Part shown: piece after piece, positions 1 to 10,931 of the stretch
Numbering within the stretch: the first letter of the stretch is position 1
Layout of the letters: each line of letters starts with the position of its first letter
NCBI RefSeq assembly: GCF_002158905.1
Contig: NZ_CP021431.1
Coordinates: forward strand, 1,302,001-1,366,000
Length of the DNA stretch: 64,000 nucleotides
Direction of reading: 5' to 3'
DNA from: Yoonia vestfoldensis
Lineage (GTDB): Bacteria; Pseudomonadota; Alphaproteobacteria; Rhodobacterales; Rhodobacteraceae
The notes under the pieces: model-generated
The model's input: only the letters and a program-made list of their open reading frames with translations
What the model was told of the DNA's origin: nothing
Database searches by the model: none
Program-made: the position numbers and the translations under genes

Positions 1-294
1 GTGCTGCTGGGCATGGGCGCGGATATGCATACCGCCTCGCTGTTTCCGGGTGCCGACCAGCTGGAACTGGCGCTGACGGGCGACGATTCCCTTGTCGCGA
101 TGCGCGCGCCCGGCGCGCCGGAGCCGCGGATCACCCTGTCGGCCGCCGTGCTGAACGCCGCCATGGCGCGTCATATCGTGATCGTCGGGGCGGAAAAACG
201 TGCCGCATTGGAACGGGCCTCCGGGCTTGACCCGTTCGATGCGCCGGTTGCGGCCGTGCTGAAAGATACGATTGTGCATTGGGCGGAGGCATAG
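1..294 (+). CDS. pgl: 6-phosphogluconolactonase, C-terminal part (5' end outside window)
   Basis: The reading frame is open from base 1 and encodes the last 97 residues of a 6-phosphogluconolactonase, which hydrolyses 6-phosphogluconolactone in the oxidative pentose-phosphate and Entner-Doudoroff routes. The visible LGMGADMHTASLFPG stretch matches the family's GMGxDGHTASLFP active-site segment, with Met in place of the usual Gly before His. The N-terminal half lies upstream of the window, so the GTG at base 1 is an internal Val codon and not the start. The TAG stop directly abuts the ATG of pgi, so the two genes are co-transcribed. Confidence 0.9.
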   Translation: MLLGMGADMHTASLFPGADQLELALTGDDSLVAMRAPGAPEPRITLSAAVLNAAMARHIVIVGAEKRAALERASGLDPFDAPVAAVLKDTIVHWAEA

Positions 295-1896
295 ATGGTC
301 TGGGACAACCTGCGCGCCCATCACGCGGCCACCGCTGACCGGCGGTTCGAGACGCTGCTGGATACCGCGCGCGCCGATGATTTCAGCGTCACTGCCGGTG
401 AGATGCGGCTGGATTACGCCAAGACCAATATCGACACCACAGCCCGCGATCTGCTGTTTGATCTGCTGGACCAGACCGGTCTGGCCGCAAAACGTGACGC
501 GATGTTCACGGGCGCCGCGATCAACGAAACCGAAGGACGCGCCGTCTTGCATACGGCGTTACGCAACCTCGATGGCGGGCCTGTCATGGTGGCGGGCCAG
601 GATGTCATGCCCGATGTGCTGGCCACGCTGGCGCGGATGGAGGATTTCGCCCGCGCGGTGCGAGACGGCAGCATCCGCGGGCAGGGCGGCAAGATCACAG
701 ATGTGGTCAATATCGGCATCGGCGGGTCGGATCTTGGCCCTGCGATGGCCGTGCGCGCGCTGGCGCCCTATCATGACGGCCCGCGCTGCCATTTCGTCAG
801 CAATGTGGACCCTGCCGATATCGCGGGCGTGCTGCGGCGCTGCGATCCCGCCACAACCCTGGTGATCGTCGCCTCCAAGACCTTTACCACGATCGAGACG
901 ATGACCAATGCGCGCACGGCACAGGCCTGGATGGCGCAGGGCGTCAGCGATACCGGCGCGCAATTCGCCGCCCTGTCCACGGCTGCCGACAAGACCGCTG
1001 CTTTCGGGATCGACGCGTCGCGGGTCTTTGGTTTCGCCGATTGGGTCGGCGGGCGCTATTCGCTTTGGGGACCAATCGGGCTGTCCTTGATGATCGCCAT
1101 CGGGCCAGAGGCTTTCCGCGCCTTCCTGCGCGGCGCCCAGGCGATGGACCAGCATTTCCGCGCGGCGGATTGGCATGAAAACCTGCCGGCGCTGCTGGCA
1201 TTGGTGGGGATCTGGCATCACCAGATTTGCGGCTATCCGACCCGCGCCGTGCTGCCTTATGATAACAATCTCAACCGCTTGCCTGCCTATCTTCAACAGC
1301 TGGAAATGGAAAGCAACGGCAAGGGTGTCGCCATGGACGGGACCGATCTGGCCGTGGCCAGCGGCCCCGTGGTCTGGGGGGAACCGGGCACCAACGGGCA
1401 GCATGCGTTTTATCAGCTGATCCACCAAGGCACCGGCATTGTGTCTTGCGAATTCCTGATTGCCGCGCGCGGCCATGAGGATGCGCTGCACCACCAGCAC
1501 CAATTGCTGGTCGCCAATTGCCTCGCGCAATCCGAGGCGCTGATGCGGGGCCGCGATCTGGACAGCGCCCGCGCCAGTATCGCGGATAAATTCACCGGCG
1601 ATGAATTGGACCGCCAGGCCCGCCACCGCGTGTTCACCGGCAACCGGCCATCGGTCACGCTTGCCTATCCGCAGCTGACGCCCTTTGTGCTGGGGCAGAT
1701 CATCGCGCTTTATGAACATCGCGTCTTTGTTGAAGGGGTTGTCTTGGGGCTGAATTCCTACGACCAATGGGGCGTTGAACTGGGCAAGGAGCTGGCGACC
1801 GCGCTGCAACCTGTCGTCGAAGGCCGCGCCGGTCTGGACGGCAAGGATGCATCCACCGCCGCCCTGGTCGGGTTCTTGCAACGTCACGGGGTCTGA
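295..1896 (+). CDS. pgi: Glucose-6-phosphate isomerase
   Basis: Cytosolic enzyme of 533 residues interconverting glucose-6-phosphate and fructose-6-phosphate. It carries the phosphate-binding stretch [12 protein letters not shown], the PGI signature region containing [16 protein letters not shown], the [12 protein letters not shown] segment with the ring-opening His, and a C-terminal [11 protein letters not shown] with the conserved Lys. Length is within the usual 530-550 range. It starts directly after the pgl stop. In this lineage glucose is mostly catabolised through Entner-Doudoroff, so Pgi probably serves to recycle fructose-6-phosphate and for gluconeogenesis; that role is inferred from family knowledge. 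Confidence 0.97.
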   Translation: MVWDNLRAHHAATADRRFETLLDTARADDFSVTAGEMRLDYAKTNIDTTARDLLFDLLDQTGLAAKRDAMFTGAAINETEGRAVLHTALRNLDGGPVMVAGQDVMPDVLATLARMEDFARAVRDGSIRGQGGKITDVVNIGIGGSDLGPAMAVRALAPYHDGPRCHFVSNVDPADIAGVLRRCDPATTLVIVASKTFTTIETMTNARTAQAWMAQGVSDTGAQFAALSTAADKTAAFGIDASRVFGFADWVGGRYSLWGPIGLSLMIAIGPEAFRAFLRGAQAMDQHFRAADWHENLPALLALVGIWHHQICGYPTRAVLPYDNNLNRLPAYLQQLEMESNGKGVAMDGTDLAVASGPVVWGEPGTNGQHAFYQLIHQGTGIVSCEFLIAARGHEDALHHQHQLLVANCLAQSEALMRGRDLDSARASIADKFTGDELDRQARHRVFTGNRPSVTLAYPQLTPFVLGQIIALYEHRVFVEGVVLGLNSYDQWGVELGKELATALQPVVEGRAGLDGKDASTAALVGFLQRHGV

Positions 1897-1924
1897 CGGC
1901 CCCCCTGGTTTGGGAATTGCGCCT

Positions 1925-2380
1925 ATGGCGGGTTATGCACCGTTTTTGATGTCACTGATCCTGATCGCCGGCATGGTGATCGAAATGCGCGACGGGCGCT
2001 TGCCGAATTGGCTGACGATGCTGCCCTTCGTGCTGTTCATGGCGCTGATCGTGACCGCGCCGGACCCTGCCGTCTTTGCCGGGCGGCTGGTGGGGGCGGC
2101 GATGGTCTTTGTGGTGGGGTTGGTGCTCTTTGCGCTGGCGGGGTTCGGCGCGGGGGCGGTCAAGCTCTTGACCGGGCTGGCGCTGTTCATTCCCGCCGAA
2201 AAGGCGGTTGCGACCTTTTCCATCTTTATCGTGACGATGTTCGTGGGCACTTTTATCATCTTGCAGATCCACAAACGCGTCGCCGCTGCGGATAGCAAAT
2301 GGGTGATCTTGCACAAAAGAGTGCTGCCGATGAGCTTGCCCATCGGCATCGCGGGTTTATGCGCCTTTTGGCTGATCTAG
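1925..2380 (+). CDS. Prepilin peptidase (A24/CpaA)-like membrane protein lacking both catalytic Asp residues
   Basis: Small integral membrane protein of 151 residues with about four or five hydrophobic segments. The order of motifs follows CpaA/TadV-type A24 aspartic peptidases: an N-terminal RDGRLPNWLT segment (family form DLRxxxIPNWLS), a central GFGAGAVKLLTG segment (family form GxGDxKL), and a C-terminal LPIGIAG segment (family form PYGxAIxxG). However, the first catalytic Asp is Glu20 and the second is Ala78, so proteolytic activity is doubtful. The start at 1925 was chosen because upstream in-frame codons overlap pgi in another frame. It lies 28 bp after pgi. No pilin genes are nearby. 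It may be a repurposed scaffold; function unknown. Confidence 0.7.
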   Translation: MAGYAPFLMSLILIAGMVIEMRDGRLPNWLTMLPFVLFMALIVTAPDPAVFAGRLVGAAMVFVVGLVLFALAGFGAGAVKLLTGLALFIPAEKAVATFSIFIVTMFVGTFIILQIHKRVAAADSKWVILHKRVLPMSLPIGIAGLCAFWLI

Positions 2381-2383
2381 CGG

Positions 2384-2734
2384 TCAGATCGCGGCGGTCA
2401 CGATGATTTCGACATTGTAATCCTGCGTGGCAAGCTTGGCCTCGCCGGTCCAGCGGGCAGGGGCATGGCCTTCGGGCACCCAGGCGTCCCAGACCGCATT
2501 CATCGCCGCAAATTGCGTGGCGATATCCGACAGCCAGATCTGCGCGGTCAGGATCTTGGTCTTGTCGGTGCCCGCCTCGGCCAGCAGGCTGTCGATCTGC
2601 GCCAGGATCGCGGCGGTCTGTTCAGAGACCGAGGCCCCCGGCGTGCCGACCTGCCCCGCCAGATAGGCGATCCCGTTATGAATGACGAGCTGGCTCATGC
2701 GGGCATTGGTATGGTGGCGGATGATCTCGGACAT
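2384..2734 (-). CDS. RidA family protein (reactive intermediate deaminase)
   Basis: 116-residue cytosolic protein of the RidA/YjgF/UK114 family, which hydrolyses reactive enamine and imine intermediates released by PLP enzymes. The YLAGQVG segment near the N-terminus and a family-typical length support this. The start is the ATG at 2734 (MSEIIRHH). A longer in-frame extension exists but runs straight through the tRNA-Gly gene, so it is not a real N-terminus. I do not see the full set of archetypal RidA active-site residues, including the C-terminal Arg-containing motif, so it may belong to one of the Rid2-Rid7 subfamilies. It converges on the A24-like gene, with stops 3 bp apart. Confidence 0.85.
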   Translation of the reverse strand: MSEIIRHHTNARMSQLVIHNGIAYLAGQVGTPGASVSEQTAAILAQIDSLLAEAGTDKTKILTAQIWLSDIATQFAAMNAVWDAWVPEGHAPARWTGEAKLATQDYNVEIIVTAAI

Positions 2735-2764
2735 GGGGAGGGGCTTTCTTTGGTCTGGGGAGAA

Positions 2765-2838
2765 TGGAGCGGGTGAAGGGAATCGAACCCTCGTATTCAG
2801 CTTGGGAAGCTGCTGCTCTACCATTGAGCTACACCCGC
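2765..2838 (-). tRNA. tRNA-Gly (anticodon CCC)
   Basis: The minus strand folds into a full cloverleaf. The acceptor stem is GCGGGTG/CACCCGC, the D arm is GCTC...GAGC, the anticodon loop is TTCCCAA (anticodon CCC, reading GGG), and the T arm has loop TTCGATT. The discriminator is T and CCA is encoded (2765-2767). Pair 27:43 is a G-A mismatch. The gene sits between ridA and the corrinoid activator gene. Confidence 0.95.
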
Positions 2839-2884
2839 GCGCTGCATTCAGGTAATTGCGCGGCCCGCTGTCGTCAAGCGCCAA

Positions 2885-4915
2885 TCACCGTCGGCCGCGT
2901 CTGCGCGGACCACGGTCGCCGCCCTGATTGTGGTTGATCGCGGGGATCGTGACCAGGGCGTTGAGGATCGGGAAAGGTTCCACCGCGTTGGGGATGGCCG
3001 AGGCATTGACGAAATGTTCCTGAAAGCGCGGCTCGATCGCGGTCTCGATCTTGTGGATCTGGCGCACGATGCTTTCGATCTCGGCGCGTGCATCTGTGTT
3101 CAACAGCGCGATCCGCGCGCCGGTGCCAGCGGCATTGCCGGCACTTGTGACCTTGTCCAGGGGCGCATCGGGGATCATGCCCAGAACCATCGCATGTTTG
3201 GGGCTGATATGCGCGCCAAAGGCCCCGGCCAGCACCACGCGGTCCACCTTGTCCACGCCGAATTTATCCATCAACAGCCGCGCGCCCGAATAAAGCGCGG
3301 CCTTGGCCATCTGGATCTGGCGCACATCGGTATTGGTCACGGTGATCAGCGGGCCACCCGCCGCCGTGCCATCGTAAAGCAGATAGGAATTGGTGCGCCC
3401 ATCGGCAAAGCAATTGGGCGATCCGGTCTGCTCGGCCGATCCGATCAGCCCCGGCCCGTCGACGATGCCGGTCATGCGCATTTCGGCGATCACCTCGATG
3501 ATGCCGGACCCGCAGATGCCGGTCACGCCGGTCTGGGCGATGGTCTCGGCGAAACCGTCCTCGTCGGACCAGATATCGCTGCCGATCACCTTGAAGCGGG
3601 GCAGTTTGGTCACAGGGTCGATTTCGACATGTTCGATGGCACCGGGGGCGGCGCGCTGGCCGGAACTGATCTGCGCGCCCTCGAATGCGGGGCCGGTGGG
3701 CGATGAACAGGCCAGCACCTTTTCGCGGTTGCCCAGCAGGATTTCGGCATTGGTGCCGACATCGACGATCAGCACAAGGTCTTCGGATTTGTCGGGTGCC
3801 TCTGACAGCGCCACGGCGGCGGCATCGGCCCCGACATGGCCCGCGATACAGGGCAGGATATAGACCCGCGCGGCGGGATGCAGGTTCAGATCCAGTTCCA
3901 GCGCGCGCAGCGATAGCGCATCGCTTGTCGCCAGCGCAAAGGGCGCTTGCCCCAGCTCATAGGCGTCGATGCCCAGAAACAGGTGATGCATGACCGGATT
4001 GCAGACAAAGACCGCATCCATGATCAGGTCGCGGTCGATCTGCGCCTCTGACGCGATCTGCACGAATAGCGCATTCATGCCTTCGCGCACGGCGCGGGTC
4101 ATTTCATCCGATCCGGTGGGGTTCATCATGCCATAGCTGACCCGGCTCATCAGATCCTCGCCAAAGCGGATTTGCGGGTTCATGATGCCCGAAGACGCCA
4201 CAACCTCGCCCGAGCGCAGGTCGCACAAATGTGCGGCGATGGTGGTTGACCCCAGATCGACGGCCAACCCATAGATCGTGCCTTCATAGAACCCCGGCCA
4301 GATCGCCACGATCCGTGGCGAAAAGACCGCATCGCCCAGATGCACGGCGACGGTGACTTTCCACGCGCCTTTGCGCAGCGCCTTTTGCAGGTTGCGCAGC
4401 ACGCCCAGATCAGCCTCCAGGTCGGGCAGGTCCCAATCGCGGCACAAGGCGGTGACCAGCCGTTCCAGATCGCCCGAGGGGTCGTGCATATCGGGTTCCT
4501 GCACCTCGACGTAATAAAGCCGGGTCGAGGGGTTCATCGTGATCTCGCGCACTTCGGCCCGTTTGCGCACGACTTGTTTGTGCACCTGGCTTTCGGCGGG
4601 CACGTCGATCACGACATCGCGCAGGATCTGCGCCTGACAGCCAAGGCGGCGGCCCTGTTTGAGGCCGCGGATGCTGTCATAGCGTTCCTCGACGCTGTTC
4701 CAGTCGGACAAAGCGTCGGCGGCGACGGTGACGCCATGTTTGGAAAATTCGCCATAAGACGGGGTGATCTGGCATTTCGAACAGATGCCGCGCCCGCCGC
4801 AGACGGAATCCAGATCCACCCCCAATTGCCGTGCCGCTGTCAGGACAGGCGTGCCGACAGGAAAATGCCCCCGCTTGCCAGAGGGGGTGAAAATCACGAG
4901 CGGGTCGGTGGTCAT
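2885..4915 (-). CDS. RACo/RamA-type corrinoid activation protein (2Fe-2S plus ASKHA ATPase, DUF4445)
   Basis: 676-residue protein. The N-terminal ferredoxin-like domain has a 2Fe-2S motif, Cys39, Cys45, Cys48 and Cys93. A linker follows, then a large ASKHA-type ATP-binding region containing GLAVDLGSTTIAAHL and LIVDVGTNAEILLG. The C-terminus is Arg-rich (GPRRRGRR). Members of this family (RACo, RamA) use ATP and a low-potential electron to reduce inactive Co(II) corrinoid to Co(I). As I recall, a Roseobacter homologue was tied to methionine synthesis by mutant fitness, where it replaces the MetH reactivation domain. That fits the separate corrinoid and methyltransferase genes elsewhere in this window. 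The ATG at 4915 was chosen because the 2Fe-2S domain begins right after it. Confidence 0.88.
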   Translation of the reverse strand: MTTDPLVIFTPSGKRGHFPVGTPVLTAARQLGVDLDSVCGGRGICSKCQITPSYGEFSKHGVTVAADALSDWNSVEERYDSIRGLKQGRRLGCQAQILRDVVIDVPAESQVHKQVVRKRAEVREITMNPSTRLYYVEVQEPDMHDPSGDLERLVTALCRDWDLPDLEADLGVLRNLQKALRKGAWKVTVAVHLGDAVFSPRIVAIWPGFYEGTIYGLAVDLGSTTIAAHLCDLRSGEVVASSGIMNPQIRFGEDLMSRVSYGMMNPTGSDEMTRAVREGMNALFVQIASEAQIDRDLIMDAVFVCNPVMHHLFLGIDAYELGQAPFALATSDALSLRALELDLNLHPAARVYILPCIAGHVGADAAAVALSEAPDKSEDLVLIVDVGTNAEILLGNREKVLACSSPTGPAFEGAQISSGQRAAPGAIEHVEIDPVTKLPRFKVIGSDIWSDEDGFAETIAQTGVTGICGSGIIEVIAEMRMTGIVDGPGLIGSAEQTGSPNCFADGRTNSYLLYDGTAAGGPLITVTNTDVRQIQMAKAALYSGARLLMDKFGVDKVDRVVLAGAFGAHISPKHAMVLGMIPDAPLDKVTSAGNAAGTGARIALLNTDARAEIESIVRQIHKIETAIEPRFQEHFVNASAIPNAVEPFPILNALVTIPAINHNQGGDRGPRRRGRR

Positions 4916-5022
4916 CGGGGCGGCCCTTTGTTGCTTTGCCCCTACATATCGCGTGACGCAGCACAGGGAAGGGCGGTATCCGTCAATCTGCATGATAAGA
5001 GCGGCATGGCCGTTGAGGCGGT

Positions 5023-5102
5023 GGCGGGGTGAACCCCGCCTTACGGGCTCTCGCCTTGGTCGGGGTGGTAAACCCGTAGGTCGGGGTTCACCCCGACCCT
5101 AC
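5023..5102. repeat. Two consecutive GC-rich inverted repeats sharing a related core
   Basis: Two hairpin-forming sequences lie between the RACo gene and the TVP38-like gene. The first (5023-5040) is a perfect 7-8 bp stem, GGCGGGGT with ACCCCGCC. The second (5076-5102) pairs GTAGGTCGGGG with CCCCGACCCTAC with one bulged base. Both carry the same core, (G)GGGTGAACCCC or its inverse, so they look like two units of a dispersed intergenic palindrome family. The second contains the stop codon of the TVP38-like gene. They could act as transcription terminators or mRNA stabilisers; there is no clear T-tract. Confidence 0.6.
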
Positions 5103-5785
5103 CGCACCACATCCACCCCCCACAGCCAGACCGCCAGCGGCACCGGCGCTGTGGCCAGCGCGATCACCAGCAGCATGGCCGGTGTCGTGAAGACCCGGCT
5201 CAGCCCCGCGACCAGCATGATCCCGCCGCCACCCCCGATGGCGATATTGCCGGGCGTATTCAGCGCGATGGCGATGGTCGCATAGCGGTATTGCACCACC
5301 AAGGGCACCAGCCAGCCGGGCAGTTTGGCTTGCATCGCCAACAGCCTCTGGTCGCGGGGAACATCATCCACACGTTCCAGCCATGCAGCGATCCGGCGCA
5401 GGCGCAGGTCGTGCAATAGCCCGATCAGCCAGGGCAGCGACACGATCTGCCCGACCACAAAGGCCAGCGCCAGCCCGGTGACGGTCGCCCCATAGACCAT
5501 GGGCGCGGCCGTGGCCCCCTGGATCAGCAGCAGCGCCACGCCGATTTCGACCCCCGGCACGAAAGGGATCGCCAAAAGCAGCGCATAAAGGATCAGCATG
5601 GCGATCATCAGCCCTGTCATCGCCCGGGTAGAGGCCGCATTTTCCAGCAGCATGATCTGCGCTTTCAGCCACTCGATCCCGTAAAGAACCGCCGCCACGC
5701 CGCCCAAAACCAGCGCGAACCGCACCCCAAGCCAAAGCAGCCTCTGGCCGGTGCCGCGCATGCTATCTTTGTCGTGATCTGTCAT
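5099..5785 (-). CDS. TVP38/TMEM64-like (VTT/DedA-superfamily) membrane protein
   Basis: 228-residue polytopic inner-membrane protein with about five hydrophobic segments. The LLAIPFVPGVEIGVALLLIQG stretch and the following glycine-rich re-entrant segment match the VTT domain. A late glycine-rich segment (NTPGNIAIGGGGGIML) also fits the domain. Family members include DedA proteins and the eukaryotic TMEM41B/VMP1 lipid scramblases; bacterial TVP38-like proteins are linked to lipid or undecaprenyl-phosphate transport, though the substrate here cannot be read from sequence. It is transcribed toward the RACo gene and separated from it by the inverted repeats. Confidence 0.8.
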   Translation of the reverse strand: MTDHDKDSMRGTGQRLLWLGVRFALVLGGVAAVLYGIEWLKAQIMLLENAASTRAMTGLMIAMLILYALLLAIPFVPGVEIGVALLLIQGATAAPMVYGATVTGLALAFVVGQIVSLPWLIGLLHDLRLRRIAAWLERVDDVPRDQRLLAMQAKLPGWLVPLVVQYRYATIAIALNTPGNIAIGGGGGIMLVAGLSRVFTTPAMLLVIALATAPVPLAVWLWGVDVVR

Positions 5786-5825
5786 GCCGCAACATGCGCG
5801 GGCGGCTTTGCGGCTTCAAGCGGTG

Positions 5826-7345
<1,520 letters not shown>

Positions 7346-7346
<1 letters not shown>

Positions 7347-8515
7347 TGACCCCCGGCGCGCGGGTCGCGGCCGCCATCGCGGTGCTGGACCAGATCAGGG
7401 ACGGGGCCTTTGCCGAACAGGCGCTGACGGCGTGGGCGCGCGCCAGCCGCTTTGCCGGTGCCAAGGACCGCGCCGCCCTGCGCGATCATGTCTTTGATGT
7501 GCTGCGCTGTCGGCGGTCGCTGGGCGATGGCGACGGGCGGGCGCTGATGCTGCGGCTTTTGCAGCGTGACGGCATTGATCTTTCGCAGGTTTTCACGGGT
7601 CTGGGCCATGCCCCCGCGCCGCCAAGCGCGGCCGAGGCTGCCGCGCTCGCCGCGCCGCTGGATGTGTCGGATGCGGCGGCCTGCGATCTGCCCGATTGGC
7701 TCTGGCCGGTCTGGCAGGACAGTCTTGGCCCTGCCGCCATAAAGGCCGCCACGGCCCAACAGGCCCGGGCCGAGGTTTTCTTGCGCGTCAACCGGCGCAA
7801 GACCGATGTTGCCGGGGTGATCGCGGCCTTGGCCGATGACGGGATCGCCGTTGAACCGCATGACAGCGTGGATCTATGCTTGGTGGTGCGGGACAATCCG
7901 CGCCGGATCAAGCTTTCTGCGGCCTATCTTGATGGGCGCGTGGAATTGCAGGATGCGGCCTCGCAGCGGGCGGTGCAGATGGTGCCGGTCGCGCCGGGCG
8001 CGCGGGTGCTGGATTATTGCGCAGGCGGTGGTGGCAAGGCGCTGGCCTTTGCAGACCGGCATGATGCGGCGGTCTTTGCGCATGATATTGCCGCAGCGCG
8101 GATGGCCGATCTGCCGGACAGGGCAGCGCGCGCCGGCGTGGCGATTACGCGGCTGTCACCCGATCAGCTGGACCGGCACGCGCCTTATGATGTGGTTTTC
8201 TGTGACGCGCCTTGCAGCGGCAGCGGCACATGGCGGCGCAGCCCCGATGCGAAATGGCGGCTGACGCGCGACAGGCTGGATGCGCTGCACGCGGTGCAGG
8301 ATGAGGTGATCGCGCGCAGCGCGGCGCTGGTCGGCCCGCAGGGCCTGCTGGCCTATGCGACCTGTTCGGTGCTGCAAGATGAAAATGACGCCGTGGTGGC
8401 GCGCTTTGTGCAGGCCCATCCGGGCTGGGTGGTCACGCTGCGCGACCAGCGGCTGCCGGGGCCGGATGGCGACGGTTTTTTCCTGACGCTGCTGGGCAGA
8501 AAGACTAGGATTTAG
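7346..8515 (+). CDS. RsmB/NOP-family RNA (cytosine-5) methyltransferase
   Basis: 389-residue SAM-dependent RNA m5C methyltransferase, probably acting on 16S rRNA. It has an N-terminal NusB-like helical region, then the Rossmann core with the SAM loop DYCAGGGGKALAF, motif IV DAPCSGSGTWRRSP and motif VI YATCSVLQDEN. The two motif Cys residues are the catalytic pair of this superfamily. It follows guaB with a one-base overlap; that pairing suggests co-transcription, not a shared pathway. The precise target position is not readable from sequence. Confidence 0.88.
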
Positions 8516-8537
8516 CGCTGCGGCGACATATCCTAAA

Positions 8538-8553
8538 TTAATGAATGATTAAC
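8538..8553 (+). promoter_or_regulatory. CtrA-type binding site upstream of cckA
   Basis: TTAA-N7-TTAAC (TTAA at 8538-8541, spacer 8542-8548, TTAAC at 8549-8553) matches the full CtrA consensus of alphaproteobacteria exactly. It lies 45 bp upstream of the proposed cckA start in an AT-rich island. Because CckA feeds phosphate to CtrA, the site suggests feedback control of the kinase gene. Confidence 0.65.
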
Positions 8554-8597
8554 ATGTTTTCACTAGCCTGTACGCATACTGCCGAGGGAGGTGACCT

Positions 8598-10931
8598 TTG
8601 CCAGCACATCCAAAGATTGCAAGGCCCGCCTTATCGGCCGCCGCCGGTCTGGCATCTGTTCCATGGATCTGCGTTGCAGCGGCGCTTGTCCTGATTGCCG
8701 CACAGGTGACCGATAATGCCAATGCGCGGATCGGCATGATCAGCGCGGGGGCTTTGTTATTGGTGCTGGCGGGCGTGCTGGCGGGACGCGCGGGGTTTGG
8801 CCATTGGCGCAGCCAGCAGCTGGAGGCGACGACGATCCGGCTGATGCAGGATGATCTGGACAGCGCCTTTCTGACCGATGCATTGGGGCAGGTGCGCTAT
8901 GCCAACAAGGCCGCGACCATGCGCTTTGGCGATTGCAGCGGGCGGCGGCTGGCCGATCTGTTCGGCAGCTTTCTGGCCAATCCGCATCCTTTCCTGCAAC
9001 GGCTGTCGCATGGCGCCCATCTGATCGGCGCCAGCAAAGAAGATGTGATCACCCGGCGCGGTCATTTCCGGCTCAGCGTTGTGGTGATCGGCCCGGCGCT
9101 GCGCCTGTGGCGGATGGATGATCTGGGCGATCAGGCCATCGCCGCCGCGCGCCAGCATGACAACCTGCCGCTGCCGATGATGACGCTGGGGCCGAATAAT
9201 GCCGTTTTGCATGTCAATGTGGCGCTGCGTGGCTTGCTGGGGCGCAGGGTCGGCTGCATCGACGATCTGTTTGACGATCTGCCGCTGGCATCGGGGCAGC
9301 GCCATATGCTCAAGACCGCGCAGGGGCCGCAGCCGGTGATCGTCGCCGTCGCCGAAGGCTGGGGCGGCGCGCGCGATGTCTATCTGCTGGCCGATCAACG
9401 CGGTGACGGGCCGCGGTTTTTCACCGCAGGCTGGCATGCGATCGAGGATCTGCCGATCCCCTTGCTGAAAATCGCGCCCTCGGGCGAAATTCTGGGCACC
9501 AACCGCGAATCGCGGCAATTGCTGCGGATCACCAATACCGATGGTCTGAAACTGACCGATCTGCTGGATGGTCTGGGGCGTCCGATCAATGATTGGCTGC
9601 GCGAAGCCTTTGAGGGGCGCAGCGGCCGCAGCCCGCAATTCCTGCAAGGACGCGGCCAAAGCCAGGACACTTTTGTGCAGGTCACGCTGAATGCGGCGGG
9701 GGGCACAGCCGATCAGCATCTGATCGCGGTGCTTGACGATGTGACAGAGCTGAAATCGCTCGAGGCGCAATTCGTCCAAAGCCAGAAGATGCAGGCAATC
9801 GGGCAGCTGGCGGGTGGCGTCGCACATGATTTCAACAATCTTTTGACAGCGATTTCAGGGCATTGCGACCTGTTATTGTTGCGCCATGACGAAGGGGATC
9901 AGAATTACAGCGACCTGATCCAGATCCACCAGAACGCCAATCGCGCGGCCAGCCTTGTCGGCCAGCTGCTGGCGTTTTCGCGCAAACAGACGCTCCAGCC
10001 AGAGGTGATCGACCTGCGCGAAACCCTGTCCGAACTGGCCCATCTGCTGAACCGCCTGGTCGGCGAAAAGGTGACGCTGACGCTGGATCATGACCCCGCG
10101 CTGCTGCCGATCAAGGCGGATAAACGGCAATTGGAACAGGTCTTGATGAACCTTGTGGTCAATGCGCGCGATGCGATGCAGGGGGCGGGCGATATCCGCG
10201 TGACCACCCAGAACCTGCGGCTGCGCCAACCCATGGTCAAAGACCGGGCCGTGGTGCCTGCGGGGCAATATGTGCAGGTCAAGGTGATCGACCATGGCCA
10301 TGGCATCGGTCCAGAAAAGCTGCATAAAATCTTTGAACCTTTCTACACCACCAAACGCCCCGGCGAAGGCACGGGGCTGGGCCTGTCCACCGCTTACGGG
10401 ATCGTCAAACAGACCGGCGGCTATATTTTCGCTGATAGCGAAGTTGGCAAAGGCACCGAATTTTCCCTGTTATTCCCGCATCATGACCGGCCAGAACGGC
10501 CCGCAGCCCTGGTCGAACCGATGCGCCGTGAACCGGTCGACCGCCCCGCCACCGGTGTCGTGCTGCTGGTCGAGGATGAAGCCCCGGTGCGCGCCTTTGC
10601 CTCGCGCGCCTTGCGGCTGCGCGGCTATAGCGTGCTAGAGGCGGATTGCGCCGAAATGGCGCTGTCCATGCTGGAAGATCCCGCGCTGCATGTCGATCTT
10701 TTCGTCACCGATGTGATCATGCCCGGCATGGATGGGCCGACGTGGGTGCGCCAGGCGCGCCAGGCCCGCCCCGATACCAAGGTCGTGTTCATTTCGGGCT
10801 ATGCCGAGGATGCCTTTAGCGACGGGCAACCGCAGGTCAGCAATGCGATCTTTCTGCCCAAGCCGTTTTCGCTGAACACATTGACGCAGACCGTGCAGGA
10901 CCAATTGGCCGAATCCTTGCCTGCGGCCTAG
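8598..10931 (+). CDS. cckA: CckA-type hybrid sensor histidine kinase
   Basis: 777-residue membrane kinase controlling the CckA-ChpT-CtrA phosphorelay. Two transmembrane segments lie at about residues 18-37 and 45-62. PAS-like regions follow, then the HisKA H-box [22 protein letters not shown] with phospho-accepting His410, and a HATPase with [17 protein letters not shown] and [11 protein letters not shown]-terminal receiver domain has Asp705 in [13 protein letters not shown]. The HDFNNLL box is typical of CckA-like kinases. The TTG at 8598 is preferred because a GGGAGGTG ribosome site (8586-8593) precedes it. The stop shares a CTAG with the convergent glk stop. Confidence 0.9.
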   Translation: MPAHPKIARPALSAAAGLASVPWICVAAALVLIAAQVTDNANARIGMISAGALLLVLAGVLAGRAGFGHWRSQQLEATTIRLMQDDLDSAFLTDALGQVRYANKAATMRFGDCSGRRLADLFGSFLANPHPFLQRLSHGAHLIGASKEDVITRRGHFRLSVVVIGPALRLWRMDDLGDQAIAAARQHDNLPLPMMTLGPNNAVLHVNVALRGLLGRRVGCIDDLFDDLPLASGQRHMLKTAQGPQPVIVAVAEGWGGARDVYLLADQRGDGPRFFTAGWHAIEDLPIPLLKIAPSGEILGTNRESRQLLRITNTDGLKLTDLLDGLGRPINDWLREAFEGRSGRSPQFLQGRGQSQDTFVQVTLNAAGGTADQHLIAVLDDVTELKSLEAQFVQSQKMQAIGQLAGGVAHDFNNLLTAISGHCDLLLLRHDEGDQNYSDLIQIHQNANRAASLVGQLLAFSRKQTLQPEVIDLRETLSELAHLLNRLVGEKVTLTLDHDPALLPIKADKRQLEQVLMNLVVNARDAMQGAGDIRVTTQNLRLRQPMVKDRAVVPAGQYVQVKVIDHGHGIGPEKLHKIFEPFYTTKRPGEGTGLGLSTAYGIVKQTGGYIFADSEVGKGTEFSLLFPHHDRPERPAALVEPMRREPVDRPATGVVLLVEDEAPVRAFASRALRLRGYSVLEADCAEMALSMLEDPALHVDLFVTDVIMPGMDGPTWVRQARQARPDTKVVFISGYAEDAFSDGQPQVSNAIFLPKPFSLNTLTQTVQDQLAESLPAA

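Noticed and set aside
2384..2884. 166-residue version of the RidA gene
   Set aside because: Its first 50 residues are a translation of the tRNA-Gly gene; the conserved RidA start is at 2734.
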